From Congeria kusceri (Eukaryota > Mollusca > Bivalvia > Myida > Dreissenidae): DNA of 64,000 nucleotides. The stretch covers positions 8,440,001 to 8,504,000 of the forward strand of contig CM051030.1 of assembly GCA_027627225.1 (NCBI GenBank), read 5' to 3'. Shown piece by piece: positions 22,947-34,036 of this stretch. Under the pieces are notes generated by a model that saw only the letters and a program-made list of their open reading frames with translations, searched no databases and was not told the origin of the DNA. The position numbers and the translations under genes were made by a program. Position 1 is the first letter of the stretch. Each line of letters starts with the position of its first letter.

Positions 22947-22976
22947 TTACTACAAAGAGAAGGTCATAATATCAGT

Positions 22977-22996
22977 CAGGGGCGGATCCAGGATTT
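22977..22996. mobile_element. possible hAT-type element end
   Basis: CAGGGGCGGATCCAGGATTT resembles the terminal inverted repeat of many hAT-family elements (CAGGGGCGG start). I could not find a matching inverted end nearby, so this may be a solitary remnant. Confidence 0.4.
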
Positions 22997-23103
22997 CGGG
23001 TTAGGGAAGGTGTAAACTTTTGATCGCGCAGTAATAATCCCTTTATGTTGTCTGCAGTGATCAGCTACAGATACGTATCAAAGAAATATGATAAATCTTT
23101 GCA

Positions 23104-23104
23104 C

Positions 23105-23159
<55 letters not shown>

Positions 23160-23174
23160 ATAACATCATCATCA
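23104..23174. repeat. (CAT)n microsatellite
   Basis: An imperfect run of about 22 CAT triplets, with a CAC interruption and a TAA interruption near its end. Confidence 0.95.
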
Positions 23175-23771
23175 AATAAACATTTTTGTTTCACCAAATA
23201 AATTAATACTTCACCGTAGTATGTACAAAGGACATTTTGGTTCATCTGTATGTTATGCACCTGTTTTGGCAGTAAATTGCTTTTGCTTGATGTGCCTGTT
23301 CACTAAATAACGTATTTGACAGTGAATGTTATATATATCACGAACAGCTTTAAACATGTAAAATACGTAGCTACTGACTAAATTCAAACACACACGCATC
23401 GAGAATTATTTGTATTATTCATTTAGCGCTGTGTAATGGTTTCCTTTGGAAGTGAAGTGCATTAAATTACCGAAAAACCGAACAAACCGACAGACAGACG
23501 AACCTGTTTTTTCTTTCCACGAAATATTGTGAAAGATAAGTATGATTGCGTTATCAAATAATACGGTAAGTGATGCCGACGTTGTGTCAATTTCGCTGAA
23601 ATATGGTGCCGGAAAAAATGAAATCGCTAGGAATTGGAGCCAACGTCGTGGACATTCTCTCTACTTTATCACTTTATTATTATAAATTATAACTTTTTTA
23701 TGAATGCATAGATTAATATGAAATTTGGTGTGAATGCTAATGGAACATTGAACAAAAAGTTTGTCGATTTA
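23175..23771. other. intergenic, nothing recognised
   Basis: AT-rich sequence between the CAT microsatellite and the first satellite-associated module. No gene was seen. Confidence 0.5.
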
Positions 23772-24600
23772 GATTGTTGGAGAAACTATGTTTTGGTATG
23801 GAATATAACATATTCTATCCGGATATTGCGGAGCATTTCGCGCTTCTTAATTCCATAAAAATCAAATCGAAGCTTGTATATGGTCACCGTATACTGATGT
23901 AATGCTACTACGTTACTTTTATAATGAATGGATGGGCAGCGCATACTTATGGACAAAAGTGCAGTGCATGAAAATGTTAATTTCTCTGGGTTTTCATCAT
24001 TATTTGACAATAATTTTAGTTCTAGGGAACACAGTGGATATCGCTACTAAATATTCGCACAACATGTTTTCCTGAAATTCGTCTCTCGTCATAGACGAAG
24101 TGAAAAAGTGTCCATGTCTTTTATTCCTGAAGTTTATATATTTAGGTATATATTCAGATTTCTCTTCCATTTGGTCTATAAATCGTGTAATAGAAGCTCA
24201 TTTAAGTTTCTGTGGTCACTGTGTTTTTTTTGAAAAAATTAATACGTTTGGAATTAAGACCTTTATATTGAAACTCAAGGTTTAAATGCGAATTATGCAT
24301 ATCATTTAATACAGGTACATGTTTTTGACCGAGATCTACACCATGTTAGCACTATTTTACTAAAATTGAACGTTTATGTGTGGCTTTAATCATATTTTAT
24401 TCCGTGCAACTCGTGGTTTTATCATAGAGTATATGGATTGTTGAATATTTTAATTTATATACAGATATATCTTGAATTTTCAACGATTTTTTCCACGAAG
24501 TGTACGGTATATCCCAATTTTATTTCAGCAGTATGCGGTGATGGTCAGTTTGCGGTGATTCACCGTGTGTTTCAGAAGCGTTGAAGCTTAAAGCTAATAG
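23772..24600 (+). repeat. about 840-bp recurrent module, copy 1
   Basis: It starts near TTGTTGGAGAAACTATG, passes CATAGACGAAGTG and AGAAGCTCATTTAAG, and ends at GTGTTTCAGAAGCGTTG. The same order recurs at 29361 (cut by LINE B), 47237, 51372, 59409 and 63369. It has no convincing protein. It separates blocks of the 346-bp monomers and of their diverged relatives. Confidence 0.8.
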
Positions 24601-25832
24601 TAGTTGATGACTACTTCGGAAATATACAGACACCTCACTTGCAAATGAACGTTGTTTCGGTAACATCAATGCAATATATCCTAAATTGACGGCAACATAT
24701 TTCATACGTTCCGATTTTGATTGCATTTCCGGTGTAAACTGCCAATGGACAACAATGGGAGCTCTAAATACTGTAGCCACATTTGGTGGAGAAACTAATT
24801 TTTGGTATGGGATTATACCATATTATATCGGGATAATGCAAAGTATTTCGCGCATTTTATTTCCGATATTTGGAATTCCACAAGAATCAAAGCGAGAGGA
24901 AATATCTCAATTACAGAAGCGTTTGAGATAATAGCTTATAGTAGATCATGACTAATTGGAAAATACAGACACCTCACCAGCAAATGAATGTTGTTTCGGT
25001 AACATCTTTGCAATATATTCAAAAAAAGATGGCAACCTATTTCTAACGTTTCGATTATGATTGCATTTCCGGTGAAACCTGTGACTGGATATAAATAGTA
25101 CCTCTAAATACAGTAGCCATATTGGTGTAAAAACTATGTTTTGGTATGGAATATACCATATTGTATCAGGATATTAGGAGGCATTTCGCGTTGCTTATTT
25201 CCGATATGTGGATTCCCACAAGAATCAACGCGATGCTTCGGAAGGTGGAAATATTTCTGTTACAGGAACGCTGGAGCTTGACTACTTGGAAAAGATACAT
25301 CCAAAATTAGATGGCAACTTATTTGAAACGTTCCGATTATGATTGTATTTGCGGTGAAACCTGCCAATGGAAATAAATGGGAGCTCTAATTACTGTACGA
25401 ATAGAGGTGTACAAACTATCTTTTGCTGTAAAATATACCAAATTCTTTCGCAATATTTCGTAGCATTTCGCTCTTCTTATGTCTTATACGTCGATTTCCA
25501 CAAGAATCATAGCGATGCTTTGGAGATGGCAAATATCGCAGTTGCAGGAACGTCAGGGCTGATAAGTTGGTGGTAGTTCATGACCACTTTGCAAGGTACT
25601 ATCGCCTCACCAGCAAATGAACTTTGTTTGTGTAACATCTTTGCAATAAATACAAAAATAGATGGCAACGTATTTCAAACGTTTCGATTATGATTGCATT
25701 ACCGATGAAACCTGCGACTGGATATAAATGGCACCTCTAAATACTGTAGCCATATTGGTGTAGAAACTATATTTAGGTATGGAATATACAATATTGTATC
25801 AGGATATTAGAAGGCATTTCGAGCTGCTTATT
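24601..25832 (+). repeat. diverged satellite monomers
   Basis: A series of degenerate relatives of the 346-bp monomer, recognisable by TTTCGGTAACATCTTTGCAA, ATTTCCGGTGAAACCTG, CTCTAAATACTGTAGCC and CCACAAGAATCAA. Short open frames across them shift between copies and are not conserved as proteins. Confidence 0.8.
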
Positions 25833-27251
25833 AATGTTAAAATGTCCTTATATGCAGACGATAATACGACTCTTTTATCTGATGACAAATCTATGTATAA
25901 TTTTTTCAAACATGTTTCTGATTTTGAAAAGATCTCAGGATCCAAAATAAATTATAATCAAAGTTGTGGTATGTTCTTAGGGAAATGGAAGTCTCGTTCA
26001 GACCACCCTTTTGGTATTTCATGGGTTAAAAATTGTAAACTGTTAGGGTATAAATTCGGATATGATTTAACTGATGATGACATTTTTAATAATCATTATA
26101 TTAACTTTTCTAATACATTAAATTTGTGGTCTAACAAATGTAAATCATTTAAAGGCAAAGGTTCTATATTAAATACATATGTGGTATCTAAAATTTTATA
26201 TTTTGTACAATGTCAGACTATTCCTAGTCACTATGTTAACATGATACAAAAAAGTTGTTTTAAATTTATTTGGGGAAGTGTGTATGAACCCATCGCCCGT
26301 AAAACGTTATATTTAGAACTTTCTACAGGAGGTCTTTCTGTTCCAAATATTCAACAGAAAATTAATGCATTCTATTTGTCGCATATTTTTTAATTGATTA
26401 ATGATTATAGTGCACCCTGGACTTACTTTGCTAGATATTGGTTAGGTCTACAATTAAGGAAACATAATCCAAATTTATTTACTAACAATGAACCCCATAG
26501 TGAACATGTTCCCTCCTTTTATACTCAATGTTTAAATGTCTTTACTGATTTTGTTAAACAAATTGAATCCAAACCATTTACTCACTGGACCGTTAAGGAC
26601 ATATATGCATTTTTAATAAACCCCAATGACATGTATAAACCAAAATGTACTAAACAGTTCCCTTGTATTAATTTCAAAAATGTCTTTCAAAATATATTTA
26701 GTAAAGCAATCGATCCTGATTGTAGAAACACATGCTTTAAATTAGCTCATTCTTTGTTATATGTTAACAAATATTTAGTAGATAACAAGTTTAATAGAGC
26801 AAACAAAAAATGTACGTTTTGTAACAGAGATGAAACTTTTGAACATTTATTTCTCGAATGTTTTATGACATGTCCTTTAAATAAAGTAGTTTTATTTTTA
26901 ATGAACGTTTTAACGACCGAAAATATTAGTCTTTCTGTTAAATGGTTTGAATTCTTTGATGCTAATAAGAGCTGAAGTTCCGAATTAAAATATATATACT
27001 TAGTATTTTTGTCCGAATCAAGACATATCATTTGGAAATGTCGAAATGAAGTGAAATACGACAAAATTCTATTTTCCCCTTTTGATTTGATCGTAAAAGT
27101 TTTAAATAGATTACGTTTCAGAATCACATTAGATTATAATCGTCTCTCTGATGATACTTTTCATTCTTTTGGGGCAGATTTATGCCATATTGAAAATAAT
27201 AAAGTTGTTTTTCATAGACAATTAGATGCTACTAATTATACTTTATTTTAA
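25833..27251 (+). pseudogene. LINE A ORF2 remnant (RT C-terminal half and zinc motif)
   Basis: One frame carries Y-A-D-D of the RT active site near its start, then the thumb/C-terminal region. A C-x2-C-x7-H-x4-C zinc motif (CTFC...HLFLEC) follows, and the closing S-R-H-I-I-W-K-C-R-N-E-V-K is shared with LINE C. The frame holds in-frame stops at TAA 26391-26393 and TGA 26973-26975 but is otherwise uninterrupted to 27249-27251. It cannot make a functional product, since the endonuclease and most RT motifs are missing. Confidence 0.85.
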
Positions 27252-28279
27252 TAATGTTTGTACTTTCTGTCTGCTTTTGGTGTTTTTCTCTCTGATTTCA
27301 GGATGACTACGGCGAGGGACACTGAGAGATGGTGCTCGGGTTGTCATCCTGGGTCAAAGAGAGGGCCACATAGTGTTTACAGTGTCATTATAGTGTTCAT
27401 AGTGTGCATATTTGAATGGTTATGTATATTTTATATTAATGTACATCATCTCTTTTATCATCAGTGTTCCTGTGTTTCATTTCAATCATAATTTCACATA
27501 CTCTGTAACCCAGTAATGGGCTCATTTTCATTTCATTCATTGAAGTCCATTATCACTCATTTTTCATCACTATTTATATACGACATACCATTGCCCCATA
27601 TTCACTCATGTAGGACATAGGAACATTGTACTAACTTTCCCTTAAGTATAGAGGATCATTTTTCAAAATTTTCATTTATTAACTACACATGTCACACTTT
27701 TTCAGACCTAACTGGTTGGTGGGGCTGAGGCGGGGGATAGTGGTACCGAAGGCTATGACGTGCCTCAGACCCATCACCCAGGGCAGTTGTAGACATCAGA
27801 TTTTGTTCCTGGCGGGCCATCGCGGGGAGTGCCCGAGCATAACGTGAGGTGGTTCGCCGGGAATCCTCCTTTTATATATTCTTTTGTAATTGCTACGATA
27901 TTATAAGTTGTTATTGTCTATAGTACTTTAAGACTTTAAGGTAGTGTGATATATATTAACTTTATATAAGATATTATCAAGACCTCTATACAAATTACTA
28001 ATTCAGACCCGCTTCATTTAGGAATGGTGAACAATATTAGTTAAGGACTTTCTAATTCTTGAAAAACATACTATTATATCTAAGTTATTGTCATATCTAT
28101 TAGTGCTGCGTGCAGACGCAAAAAGACTGTCAAATAAATGTGAATATATTACGTGCAGACGTAAAAAGACTGTATAGTGTTTTAATACAAAATTATCTAA
28201 GACTTTCATATTTGTTAGAATTCTCATCAAAAGTTCACCATTGTTTTTGTATATATTCATTTAAGTTCTTTAGCGGGTA

Positions 28280-28302
28280 CCTGGGGCTGTCTACACCCCA
28301 GG
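28280..28302 (+). terminator. LINE A 3'-terminal hairpin
   Basis: CCTGGGG (28280-28286) pairs with CCCCAGG (28296-28302) around a 9-nt loop, about 28 nt before the element end. The same stem in LINE B (32638-32644 with 32654-32660) is CTTGGGG/CCCCAAG. It is a likely RT recognition structure and not a transcription terminator; the feature type is the nearest available. Confidence 0.6.
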
Positions 28303-28330
28303 ATACGACATGAATAAATTTTATGAAAAA

Positions 28331-29360
28331 GGATATTAGAAGACATTTCGCGCTGCTTTTTTCCGACATGTGGATTCCCACAAGAATCAAAGCGCTGCTT
28401 CTGTAGGTGGAAATATCTCTGTTACAGAAACGCTGGAGCTTGACTACTTGGGAAAGATACATCCAAAATTTGATGGCTACGTATTTGAAACGTTTCGGCT
28501 ATGATTGTATTTCCGGTGAAACCTGCCAATGGAAATAAATGGGAGCTCTAATTACTGTTCGAATAGTGGTGTACAAACCATCTTTTGCTATAGAATATAC
28601 CAAACTCTTTCGAAATATTTCGAAGCATTTCGCTCTTCTTATGTCATATACGTCGATTTCCACAAGAATCATAGCGATGCTTTGGAGATGGCAAATATCG
28701 CAGTTGCAGGAACGTCAGAGCTGATAGCCGGTGGTGGTTCGTGACCACTTTGCAAGGTACAATCGCCTCACCAGCAAATGAACGTTGTTTTTGTAACATC
28801 TTTGCAATAAATACAAAAATAGATGGCAACGTATTTCAAACGTTTCGATTATGATCGCATTACCGGTGAAACCTGCGACTGGATATAAACGGAACCTCTA
28901 AATACTGTAGCCATATTTGTGGACAAACTATGGTTTGGTCGGGATATTGGGAGGCTTTTCGCGTTGCTTATTTCTGATATGTGGATTTCCACAAGAATCA
29001 AAGCAGAAGGTGGAAATTTCTTAGTTACAGAAACGCTGGAGCTTATAGATAATAGTAGTTGATGACTACTCGGGAATAATTGAGACACCTCACGAGCAAA
29101 TGAACTTGTTTTGGTAACATATTTTCAATATATCCACAATTAGTTGACAACGTATTTGAAACGTTCAGGTTATGATTGCATTTCCGGTGAAACTATAATA
29201 ACTACTTGGGAAAGATACAGACACTTCATCAGCAAACGAACGTTGTTTCGGTAACATCTTTGCAATATATTAAAAAATAGATGTCAACGTATTTCAAAGA
29301 TTTTCATTATGATTGCATTTCCGGTGTAACCTGCCAATGCCTAAAAATGGGACGTCTAAA
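28331..29360 (+). repeat. diverged satellite monomers
   Basis: Relatives of the 346-bp monomer resume directly after LINE A with the same sequence as before it. A variant with GGTCGGGATATTGGGAGGC appears near 28938; it recurs near 49170 and 61345. Confidence 0.8.
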
Positions 29361-30196
29361 TGCTGTAGCGATATTGTTGGAGAAACTATGTTTTGGTATG
29401 GAATATAACATATTCTATCTCGATATTGCGAAGCATTTCGCGCTTCTTAATTCCGGTATGTGGATTTCCATAAAAATCAAATCGAAGCTTGGTGGAGGGG
29501 ACACAGTTACACGGTGTATATGGTCACCGTATACTGATGTAATGCTACTACGTTACTTTTATAATGAATGGATGGGCAGCGCATACTTATGGACAAAAGT
29601 GCAGTGCATGAAAATGTTAATTTTTCTGGGTTTTCATCATTATATGACAATAATTTTAGTTCTAGGGAACACAGTGGATATCGCTACTAAATATTCGCAC
29701 AACATGTTTTCCTGAAATTCGTCCCTCGTCATAGACGAAGTGAAAAAGTGTCCATGTCTTTTATTCATGAAGTGTATATATTCAGGTATATATTCAGATT
29801 TCTCTTCCATTTGGTCTATAAATCGTGTGATAGAAGCTCATTTAAGTTTCTGTGGTCACTGTGGTTTTTTTTGAAAAAAAAAATACCGTTGGAATTAAAA
29901 CCTTTATATTGAAACTCAAGGTTTAAATGCGAATTATGCATATCATTTAATACAGGTACATGTTTTTGACAGAGATCTACACCATGTTAGCACTACTTTA
30001 CTAAAATTGAACGTTTATGTGTGGCTTAAATCATATTTTATTCCGTGCAACTCGTGGTTTTATCATAGAGTATATGGATTGTTGAATATTTTAATTTATA
30101 TACAGATATATCTTGCATTTTCCACGATTTTTTCCACGAAGTATACGGTACATCCCAATTTTATTTCAGCAGTGTGCGGTGATGGTCAGTTTGCGG
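29361..30196 (+). repeat. about 840-bp recurrent module, copy 2, interrupted by LINE B
   Basis: It matches 23772-24570 closely, from TGTTGGAGAAACTATG to GGTCAGTTTGCGG. The final part found in other copies (TGATTCACCGTGTGTTTCAG) is replaced by LINE B. Confidence 0.8.
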
Positions 30197-31526
30197 TATC
30201 AGACTTTGAAAAGGTCTCTGGGTCTAAAATTAATTATAAGAAAAGCTGTCGAATGTTTTTGGGGAAATGGAAATCAAGGTCTGATCATCCTTTCGGCATT
30301 TCTTGGGTAAAAAATTGCAAATTATTAGGTTATAAATTTTGTCACAATGTAACAGATGATTTATTTCATGATTTGTTAATTAAATTTGAAAGAACACTAA
30401 ACTTATGGAAATCTCGTGGTAAATCCTATAAAGGTAGAAGTTCTATTTTAAACACTTTTGTATTATCTAAAATAATATATTACATACAATGTCAGACAGT
30501 CCCTTCCCATTATATTAATTTATTTCAGAAACTTTGTTTCAAATTTATTTGGGGTAGAAAATTCGAACCTGTGTCAAGAAAAACTTTATATTTGCCGTTT
30601 GTAAACGGGGGCTTGAATGTTCCAAATATTGATTTGAAAATAAACGCATTTTATTTAAGTCACATTTTTTAAATTATTAACAGTCATCCAGCTCCATGGG
30701 TTGAGTTTGCAATCTATTGGATTGGGATGCAGTTAAGGGAATTTAATCCTTCTATTGCCTCAAATAACATTGCTCATAGTGATGTTATTCCCCCGTTTTA
30801 TTCTAAATGTTTAAAAGTTTTTAATAATTTTGTTGAAAATTCTTAAACAAGTGTTCATTCAACATGGCCTGTCAAATACATTTATAATTATTTAATTGAA
30901 TCAATGAATCATGAACCAAAATGTATTAAAGATTTTAAGTCTGTGAATTTCAAGAATACTTTTAAGAATGTGTTTTCTGCTGCAATCGATTCAGTCTGTA
31001 GAAACACCTGTTATAACTTAGTCCATAACACTATTTTCACAAATCAATTTTTATATTGTAAAAACATGTCAAAATCTAGTAAGTGCACTTTTTGTTCTAG
31101 TCCTGAAACTATTGATCATTTGTTTATCCAATGTTATATGTCTACTTCGGTTAACAAAGTTGTATTATACTTAATGCATGTCCTTACTGCAGATAACTAT
31201 AAACTTTCTGTAAAAGTATTTCACATTTAGACCTTGATAATGCATATGGTTCTGAAATCAATTATGTATTTTTAATGTTATTGTCAGAATCCAGACATAT
31301 TATTTGGAAATGCCGAAATGAAGTAAAGTATGAAAACAAGTTGTACAGTCCTTTTGATATTATATGCAAATTGATAAGTAGATTAAAATACCGCATTTTG
31401 TTGGATTTTAAAAGATTGAAATTAGAAAAATTTGAATTAATTTGGGGAGAATATTGTGATGTTGTTTCAGATAAAATACTTTTTAGACAGGATTTAAATC
31501 CTGCAGTTTATGCTAATGTACATTAA
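30197..31526 (+). pseudogene. LINE B ORF2 C-terminal remnant
   Basis: Contains the region downstream of Y-A-D-D, the zinc motif C-T-F-C...H-L-F-I-Q-C and the terminal R-H-I-I-W-K-C-R-N-E-V-K segment. Lesions are stops at TAA 30670-30672 and TAA 30844-30846, and a 1-base deletion near 31225 (CACATTTAG where LINE C has CACTATTTAG). Confidence 0.85.
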
Positions 31527-32692
31527 TTAATTTATCGTATTTGATTGTATAAGTGCACTTCCTTTTTGCTGTTTGTGTTCTTCTCTCTGATTTCAGGATG
31601 ACGACGTCGAGGCGCGCTGAGGAGAGGTACTCGGGTTGTCATCCTGAGTCGGAGAGGAGGCCACATAGAGTTTATAGTGCTTTGAGTGTTCATAGTGTGC
31701 ATATTTGAATGTTATGTATATTTATATTAATGTGCATCATCTCTTTTTATCATCAGTGTTCCTGTGTTTCATTTCAATCATAATTTCATATACTCTGTAA
31801 CCCAGTAATGGGCTCATTTTCATTTCATTCATTGAAGTCCATTATCACTCATATTTCATCACTATGTATATTCGACATACCATTGCCTCATTTTTCACAT
31901 AGGAACATTGTACTAATATTTCCCTATAGTATAGAGGTTTATTGGTTTTCCAATCAAACACAATTTATTATAGTGTCACACTCTTTCAGGCCTAACTGGT
32001 TGGTGGGGCTGGGGCGGGTGGATAGTGGTACCGAAGGCTATAGACGTGCCTCAGCCCCACCACGCAGCGCAGCCGTAGACTTCTTTTTATATTCTCTGCG
32101 GATCTTCCCGGACAATGCCTGAGCATGATTTGGGGGGGGGGGGGGGGGGGGGTGCGGAGAATACACTTTTTCAAACCTTTTTTATATTACGGTCTACAGT
32201 TTCTATTATTTTGTATCACTTACTTCAGTTTTATTTGCCTCATTAAGTAGTGTGACAAATTTTCATGTTTGATAATTTTAATATGTATATATATATATAT
32301 ACAGATATAACCTCTATACAACCTACTAATTAAGACCCGCATCATTTAGGTTGGTGACTTACTATTTGTTAAAAAATCATACTTCCATTTGACTAAATTA
32401 TTTACAATATTAATACGTATCTCCAATTTAAAAGCGTGCAGACGCAGTGAAAGACTGTTATTTCCTCCTTAAACGTGCAGACATGATAATGACTGTTTTA
32501 CTTATTATTTAAACGTGCAGACGTGTGAAGACTGTGAACTACATATAATCTCTTTTATTTCAATCTTAAATGTTTAGTATATAAAAAAAGTCACCCTCAT
32601 ACATGTAAATATTAATTTAGTTTCTTTTGGCGTGGTACTTGGGGCTATCTACACCCCAAGGTACGAATGAATAAATTTTATGCAAAAGAAAA
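30197..32692 (+). mobile_element. LINE B: 5'-truncated L1/Tx1-like retrotransposon
   Basis: It is nearly identical to 36775-39274 of LINE C, so it belongs to the same young subfamily. It begins just after the RT active site and ends AATAAATTTTATGCAAAAGAAAA. The 3' flank starts ATTAGGAGGCATTTCGCG, essentially the same monomer site used by LINE A, but the 5' flank is the 840-bp module, so there is no simple target duplication. A 21-G tract lies near 32131-32151. Confidence 0.85.
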
Positions 32693-32892
32693 ATTAGGAG
32701 GCATTTCGCGTTGCTTATTTCCGATATGTGGATTCCCACAAGAATCAACGCGATGCTTCGGAAGGTGGAAATATCTCTGTTACAGAAACGCTGGAGCTTG
32801 ACTACTTGGAAAAGATACATCCAAAATTAGATGGCTACGTATTTCAAACGTTTCGATTATGATTGCATTTCCGGTGAAACCTGCGACTGGAT
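32693..32892 (+). repeat. satellite monomer fragment between LINE B and LINE C
   Basis: A partial diverged monomer from ATTAGGAGGCATTTCG to CCTGCGACTGGAT. Confidence 0.8.
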
Positions 32893-32967
32893 ATACTTAC
32901 CTGGTACAGGGAACACCGTGTGCCAGATCTGCCGATTTATAATCGAGAGAAAAGTATTTCGTTCGCA

Positions 32968-34036
32968 ATGTCAACAATAACGAAAAGGTTCGGGCCCCTG
33001 GTAGGCCCCGCTATAAACGAAGGTGTGTTGAATCGAACCCTGAAGATCCAAGGTCAACGTGGCGCCTCAATGGTTAACATAGTTAACCTCATCAGGAGCG
33101 TCGGGATTTTGAATGAGGATGTGGACGCTGTGGCCTGCGGACCTCCAGGATCTTTGACATATGATGTCGTCTTTACTTCATCAGATAAGTTGTCTTCCTT
33201 TTTTACAAATCTAAAGACTGAAACATTAACTTTTAAAGATGTGAAATACACATTTGAATCTTATGGCAACCAGGTGGTCAAACTTAGAGTCCATTGGCTG
33301 CCGATCTTTGTAGAAAATGGTGTACTGGAAGAACTGTTCTCTCAGTACGGAACAGTGCTTAAGATCGAGCACGAGAAGCTGACTGTAGGTGATTTTAGCA
33401 CAGTATCTGGTGTTAGGATTATAACACTCGAGATTGATGAGAAGGCCAAGACCAATATTCCTCATTTGGTCTCATGAATGTGGAGCCAAGGCGCTGGTCA
33501 CCATGCGGGGGCGGCCCCCTCTGTGCTTGAGGTGTATGTACCTCGGGCATGTTAGAGGAGACTGCCCCGGCAGTGGGGCTACACGGGCAGTCTCACTTTC
33601 AGGCAAGAAAACAGCGGTTGAGCCACCCAAGACGGCTCCGGTATCGGCTCCTGCGCCCGCACCACCTGCAACAGTCGGGTCGACGGAGTGGACAGAAGTA
33701 GTGAGGAGGAAAAAATCCAAAAAGTCCAAAGAGAGTGGTCCGGCGGCCCCCCTTGCGACGGACGTGGCCCCGTCTACAACCCCTGATGCTTCTGAGATCG
33801 TTACCCCTCCCGAGGTGAAGACCCCAGCCGACACGCAGGAAATGGAGGTCAGTTGCCCGGGTGCCAAGCGTACCCGTAAACCGGAGGACGACGACCTTGG
33901 TCTGACTCCGCTGCCCCCCAATCGAGTGGCGAAGAAGGCCATTCGAGGGGGGAGCAGTGGGTCAGATATGATGGGCATTTTATCCCAAGAGAGCATCTTT
34001 GATGATATCTTGGGAGTCCAGTCCCCTCATTCTTAA
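32968..34036 (+). pseudogene. LINE C ORF1 (Gag-like RNA-binding protein), frameshifted
   Basis: I take the ATG at 32968 (M-S-T-I-T-K-R-F) as the start; the open frame extends a little upstream without another ATG. The first 170 codons hold a possible RRM-like region (V-K-L-R-V-H-W-L-P-I-F and L-F-S-Q-Y-G-T-V). A frameshift near 33440-33470 moves coding to the next frame, which carries a C-x2-C-x4-H-x4-C zinc knuckle (C-L-R-C...G-H...D-C-P). A Pro/Lys/Thr-rich tail follows, ending at the stop before 34037. This kind of ORF1 binds element RNA. The second half is conspicuously GC-rich compared with ORF2. Confidence 0.75.

Larger units (their letters stand above)
25833..28330 (+). mobile_element. 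LINE A: 5'-truncated L1/Tx1-like retrotransposon
   Basis: The element begins inside the reverse transcriptase and ends AATAAATTTTATGAAAAA. A 28-bp near-repeat (26 of 28 identical) flanks it at 25802-25829 and 28331-28358, consistent with a target-site duplication. The 3' untranslated part has an 8-bp stem (AGGATGAC with GTCATCCT) and a terminal hairpin at 28280-28302. Its protein is clearly diverged from LINEs B and C, so it represents an older subfamily. Confidence 0.85.

Noticed and set aside
23078..23260. Asp-rich protein on the - strand
   Set aside because: It is a translation of the (CAT)n microsatellite.
31800..32122. Open frame through the LINE B 3' UTR (and 38444-38719 in LINE C)
   Set aside because: It lies downstream of the ORF2 stop, the frame differs between the near-identical copies, and no family match is recognisable.
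33472..33996. 174-residue Ser/Gly-rich protein on the - strand
   Set aside because: It is antisense to the GC-rich end of LINE C ORF1, and GC-rich DNA tends to be open in several frames.
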